DNA from: Sesamum alatum
Lineage: Eukaryota > Streptophyta > Magnoliopsida > Lamiales > Pedaliaceae
Direction of reading: 5' to 3'
NCBI GenBank assembly: GCA_034509735.1
Contig: JACGWO010000005.1
Span: forward strand, 14,311,264 to 14,375,263
DNA: 64,000 nucleotides
Shown: positions 59,690 through 64,000 of the stretch, piece by piece
Numbering within the stretch: position 1 is the first letter of the stretch
Layout of the letters: the number at the start of each line of letters is the position of its first letter
Position numbers and translations under genes: made by a program
Notes under the pieces: model-generated
The model's database searches: none
Seen by the model: only the letters and a program-made list of their open reading frames with translations
What the model was told of the DNA's origin: nothing

Positions 59690-62600
59690 ATGGATCTGCT
59701 TGAGAATCCGAGACTCCCTCATATGTTGCGGCGTCTTAACACCAAAGATTTCAAGAAATTCGATACTTTTATATGGAACGGGAGCCAGATGAGTGCTGTT
59801 GTTCGCTACTTGAGGAGATCGTTTTCCATTGATGGCAGCTCTGTTGATCTACTAGAGGGCCTTGAGGCTTCAAGAAACACGTCCCGGTTTCCAAGTAAGG
59901 TTCTTTCTTTTACTCGGAAGTTGAGGGACTTCTTCCGTGGTCCAATAGTGGATTATTCGTTCAATTACAGGACTAGTGAACTCTTGGCTAGCTTTCTAGA
60001 TTTTCTCCTGGATACTGTGGAAGAAGTAGTGAGGTCTCATCCAAATTTGATCGATACGGTTGAGGATCAAATCGAAATTCTGCAGAAGGAGCTCAAGTTT
60101 CTGATCTTCGTTCTTGGGGATGCATTGTTTAGTTGCCCTGAGATTATGGAAACCAAGAACTTCTTGAAACAAATGGAGGATCTGGCTGAAGAGGCAGGAA
60201 GCTTCATGTATCTGTATTTTTTCACAGATGAAGGCAAGCAGAGTCCGATCAAGCTTCCGCTCTTGAAATTGCTGAAAAGGTTTAAGAGCATGGAAATGAA
60301 GATCAGAGGGCATTGCCTCATGGTCTCCAAGATACCAAGTTTTGTGGTTCCAAGCACTGCTGGAGATTCACTCTTCATAGTCAATTCCTTAGTTAATGAT
60401 CTCAAAGATCTGCTGAACCGGGACGACGATGTGATTGCTGATTTGTGGGAAGAGGTCGCGGCTCTGCAAAAGGAGCTACTGGTCTTGAGATCATTCCTTG
60501 ACGTTTTCAAAGATCAGCAGCATGCCGCGCTTGTAATATCGACTAGGGACGTGTCATATGAAGCTGAATATATCATCAATTCATTTGTTGCTGGAGATGT
60601 GCCCGTCTGGTATCTCGCCCTCAGGCTCCCACTTCTGATCCAGAAGATTAAGTTTATTGGGATTGGACTTGAAAGAATCAGGAAGAATTACGATGATGTA
60701 AAGTATCTTATCAGCTCATTTATGGTTGGAGATGTTCCTGTATGGTATCTCAAACTCAAGGCTCCTGATTTCCTTAATGTTATCGGCACTGGACTTGAAG
60801 AAATCAAGAGTAAAGAACCTCAGAAAGATCCTAATGAAGAAATGGCAGCACAAGGCAAGAAAACGACAGATGATATCTTTGTGGGATTTGAGGATGCGGA
60901 AAGAATAATTGATGAACAGCTTGCAGGTGGATCAAAACAGCGCCAGGTCATTTCAATCTTTGGGATGCCTGGACTTGGTAAGACAACTTTGGCGAAGAAA
61001 TTGTATAAAAATCAGGCAGTACACCACCGGTTTGACAAATGTGCTTGGGGTGTTGTCTCGGAAACGTATCAAAGAAGAAGCTTGTTGGCCGATATCTTGG
61101 ACTCGGTAAGTGACCTTGATCGAGACAAAATCTTGAGTATGGATGCTGAGAGTTTAGGCGTAGAGCTGCACAAGAGTTTAAAGAAGCGGCGATACCTTGT
61201 TGTGATGGATGATGTATGGGCACCAGTTGTGTGGGATGATATCGGACGATTTCTCCCAGACGATGGAAACGGGAGCAGAATATTGATCACCAGTCGATTT
61301 AGAGGCGTGGCTCCACCAGATAGTATCCCTCATGATCTCCCTTTTCTTTCAGATGATCACTGCTGGGATTTACTGAAGCAAAAGGTGTTCCAGAACCGAG
61401 ACTGCCCTCAAGAACTATTAGACGTCGGAAGGCAAATTGCAGCACATTGTCAAGGACTACCGCTTGCAGTCGTCGTTGTAGCTGCAGTTCTTGCAAACAT
61501 GGAAGAGAAGAAAAGCTTATGGAATGAGGTTGCAAGAAGTCTAAGTTTACAGATCTCTAAAGATCCTAACAAGTGTATGAACATACTGGAACTCAGTTAC
61601 AAGCATTTACCAGTTCATTTGAAACCGTGTTTTCTGTACTTTGGAGCTTTTCCAGAAGATAACGAAATTTCAGTGGGCAAGCTGATATCCCTTTGGGCAG
61701 CTGAAGGGTTTATACAAGAAGAAGAGGGGAAGAGCTTGAGGAATGTGGGAGAGGAATATCTCATGGACCTGATCAATCGAAGCTTGGTGATAGTAGCCAA
61801 GAGACGATCAGGAGGAGGTGTTAAAGCTTGTACTATCCATGATCTGTTGCGTGAATTGTGCTTGAGAAAAGCTAAAGAAGAGAACTTTCTGAACTTAATC
61901 AAAGAGTGAGTTGAATCTCTTCCTCTATTTACTTAATAGAATTTCATCCCTTCCTCCCTCCATCTTTCGTTCTCATTTTAGCATACTGATGATGAAGCTT
62001 GTTGGCTGATCTGCGTTAACGATCTGTTGTTCTACAGCCAATTTCCAGTATATGAGAAACAACACCGCCTGTGTATCCCCCTTGAATCCGTTAATGTTGA
62101 ATCAAGACCTTTTGGCCTACACATTCGCTCTTGGCTGGGCTGCTGGTCAGATATCTCGTGCATTTATTCAAGGCTGAAACTCCTGAGGGTCTTGGACTTG
62201 TCAATAGAAGCCAAAGACTTGCCACCAACAGATGATCTTGATCTGACCGGAACCGAGCAGCTGGTTCACTTGAGGTACTTGGCTGCTAGAGTCACCGCAG
62301 ACCACATACCACCATCAATAAACCGCCTTCAGAACCTGGAATTCCTTCTTTTTGATGCTCCCAGAAGTATAGAAATACCAGAGGCCCTCCTGGATCTGAT
62401 GAAGTTGAGACATCTGCACATCAGAGACCATGCTACATTCAGTGAATCTTGCCACAGACGAGCCGTTTTGCAAAAGGACTTCCAAATGAATAGATTGGAA
62501 AGCGTTTCAAATCTTTGGCTTATAGATGAGAACAACGAGAAAATCTTGAGATGCTTTCCCTGTCTCCGCAGTCTAAAATGTGCAACTAGGCCGTTGTGGG

Positions 62601-63136
62601 ACTCATCGGACAAGAGCCATCGGTATCCTGTGCTAGACCACCTTCCTCTCCTTGAATCTCTCAATATAACCTACTTAGGGAGTGAGTTCAAGTTTTCAGA
62701 CACGATATACTTTCCTACTGGCCTCAAGAAGCTGACTTTGCACAAGTTCAAGTTGTCCTGGAAAGAGATGTCAATGATTGGGAGATTACTGAAGCTTGAG
62801 GTTCTGAAATTGATGTACATTGCGTTTGACGGAAAAGAATGGAAGACGAATAGTGATGAGTTTGAGGAGCTCAAATTCTTGAAGCTGAGTGGACTGAAAC
62901 TCCACCGATGGAACACATCAAGCGATCATTTCCCCAAGCTTCAACGACTGGTCGTGCAGCGGTGCTGGAAACTGAAGAGGTTTCCTTCTAGCTTGGGGGA
63001 TATCCCAACGCTGCAGATCATCGACATAGATTCTTGCAGCAAATCTATGGCAGATTCAGCTCTGCAAGTTCAGAAGAAACAAGAGGAAGATGGAAATGAT
63101 GAGCTTAAGGTCATCATTTCTGGTTCTTGCTGGTAA
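59690..63136 (+). CDS. R1-type CC-NB-LRR resistance-like protein, 1104 aa
   Basis: Predicted intracellular immune receptor. Exons are 59690-61905 and 62038-63136; the 132-bp intron has GTGAGT...CTACAG ends, and the join (GA+C) stays in frame. An in-frame TAG three codons upstream fixes the start. Residues 1 to about 220 form the extended N-terminus of late-blight R1-like proteins. A coiled-coil region follows with a variant EDVID box, DVSYEAEYI (287-295). Residues 288-377 are two tandem 45-residue copies that share GDVPVWYL. The NB-ARC has P-loop GMPGLGKTT (425-433, Lys431), RNBS-A FDKCAWGVVSE, Walker B LVVMDDVW (Asp507-508), RNBS-B GSRILITSR, GLPL CQGLPLAV, RNBS-D CFLYFGAFPED and an MHD-position IHD (716-718). 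Leucine-rich repeats fill about 780-1085. It looks intact. The ligand and the downstream partner are unknown. Confidence 0.95.
61906..62037 (+). other. NLR intron
   Basis: GTGAGTTGAATC at the donor and TGTTGTTCTACAG at the acceptor, 132 bp. Without splicing the first frame would stop at 61907-61909, two residues into the intron. The position, just after the MHD-type motif and before the LRR, separates the NB-ARC from the LRR exon. Confidence 0.9.
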
Positions 63137-63211
63137 AAAGAGCAGCGTTTTGTGCTTGTCTACATGCACGTAAGCTAAGGCTTCTCTTACCCTTTCTGAT
63201 TGTTTCTTGAC

Positions 63212-63217
63212 AATAAA
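63212..63217 (+). terminator. polyadenylation signal of the NLR gene
   Basis: AATAAA lies 76 bases after the NLR stop codon and is followed by T-rich DNA (TTATGTTTTCTGTTTATTTC). This is the usual position for a plant near-upstream element. Confidence 0.6.
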
Positions 63218-63385
63218 GAAGAAAACAAAACTTATGTTTTCTGTTTATTTCATGGATTTTTGACATTGTTTCATTGATAAGATCACTGACGAGCTTCAAA
63301 CATTTTTGTTGCCAAATTTTTACCTTATTATGTTATTTATTGCACAACTGATCAATCGCTTCTTTATTTGTATGAGGATCGAGGC

Positions 63386-63809
63386 CAATGTTTTAAAACT
63401 CTGGCAGTTAAATTGAATCGGAAAATTGTCTGGATCAAGTGTAGTCGGTTCAACCATCGGCTGAACTGTGGCCGAACCGGTGATATCATAATTATGTTAT
63501 AATAAAAATTAAAAAATATAAATACAAAAAAATTAAATTATTTTAGGGATTAAAAGTATCCCAAAATTTGGTAGCTGTTATGAAATTTAAAGTTGTGAAT
63601 GTTCATTTTAATGTCCCATACTCTTTACATTCTCTCATAAATTGTAAACTCTTGCTATTCATCTTCCTTCATCAAACATGAGACTTTTGGTCGTAATCAC
63701 TGGAGCCTATAAATAAGCCACTTCATATTGTATGGTCAATGATAAATGATAAGGAATACTCTCTTCTTTCCTCTCAAGTCTAGTTCTCATATTGTTGCAC
63801 TTTATATAA
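63386..63809. other. 3' flank of the NLR with a hAT-like end
   Basis: CCAATGTTTTAAAACTC at 63386 resembles the left end of the MITE in REP intron 2. It is followed by CGGTTCAACC/GGCTGAACTG/CCGAACCGG imperfect palindromes. No partner end was seen before 63809. No gene. Confidence 0.35.
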
Positions 63810-64000
63810 CTAGTCAGAAGCACGTGCGATGCACGTGATTCGTATTATTTCAATAAATTGTTACATTGTAACAATAAAATAAATTTATAATAAGAATATA
63901 TTAACTAAATTTAATAGGCACTTTATAAATAAAAATTATTATTGTTACAAAGTAAAAGAATGTAGTTAAAAATAAATATTTTTTTTTTCACTTTAATTAT
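63810..64000 (-). mobile_element. Helitron-like 3' terminus
   Basis: On the minus strand a hairpin (arms CACGTGC and GCACGTG around ATC; plus strand 63821-63837) is followed by TTCTGA and then CTAG, next to a host T. A GC-rich hairpin some bases before a CTRR end inserted 5' of T is the Helitron 3' signature. The body runs to the right and leaves the window. Confidence 0.5.

Noticed and set aside
61907..61909. Premature stop that splits the NLR into two genes
   Set aside because: A canonical GT...AG intron (61906-62037) removes the stop, and the LRR continues in frame as in other R1-type proteins.

Overview
This is nuclear DNA from a flowering plant, most likely a eudicot and probably an asterid. 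The background is AT-rich. There are Ty1/copia and Ty3/gypsy retrotransposons, plant-type LINEs and a CACTA transposon. The two host genes are intron-containing and plant-like, and the second belongs to the R1-type CC-NB-LRR group known mainly from Solanales and Lamiales. The asterid placement is an inference from that NLR type.

Only two intact host genes are supported. On the minus strand, 34236 to 23374, lies a nine-exon gene for Rab escort protein (REP). All eight introns have GT/AG ends, all phases agree, and the product is 537 residues. On the plus strand, 59690 to 63136, lies a two-exon R1-type resistance-like NLR of 1104 residues. It has an extended N-terminus and a tandem 45-codon duplication around its EDVID-like region.

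Nearly everything else is layered transposon DNA. From left to right: AT-rich DNA ending in a Helitron-like 5' end (to 1820); a LINE ORF2 relic (about 2300-2829), resuming at 12993 and again at 13444-14150. It was split first by a palindromic CACTA-type MITE (13007-13440, TAA target duplications) and again by a complete 10.2-kb copia element A (2830-12987, GGAGA duplications). Next come low-complexity DNA, a decayed CACTA element with transposase remains (about 15280-20815), a fragment of the same MITE family (20816-20930) and a LINE ORF1 relic (about 21250-22300). After REP there is a possible solo LTR (35017-35744), a diverged LTR relic (36650-37525), an Athila-like gypsy pol relic (37526-39303), a chimeric LTR/leader/LTR remnant C (39304-42504), a second gypsy fragment (42505-43332), copia element B (43333-53565, same family as A but without target duplication), a reversed gypsy gag relic, a second Helitron-like 5' end (54699), an internally deleted gypsy element D (54782-58807), the NLR, and a Helitron-like 3' end (63810).

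The transposon proteins are all broken by stops, frameshifts or deletions. They do not form a working system together. The host genes are functionally unrelated: REP serves Rab prenylation and vesicle traffic, and the NLR is a predicted intracellular immune receptor. I saw no CRISPR array, no tRNA or rRNA gene and no operon. The most notable signals are the NLR duplication, the dated stack of nested insertions, the recombinant copia copies, and a conserved module in the unusually long copia LTR.
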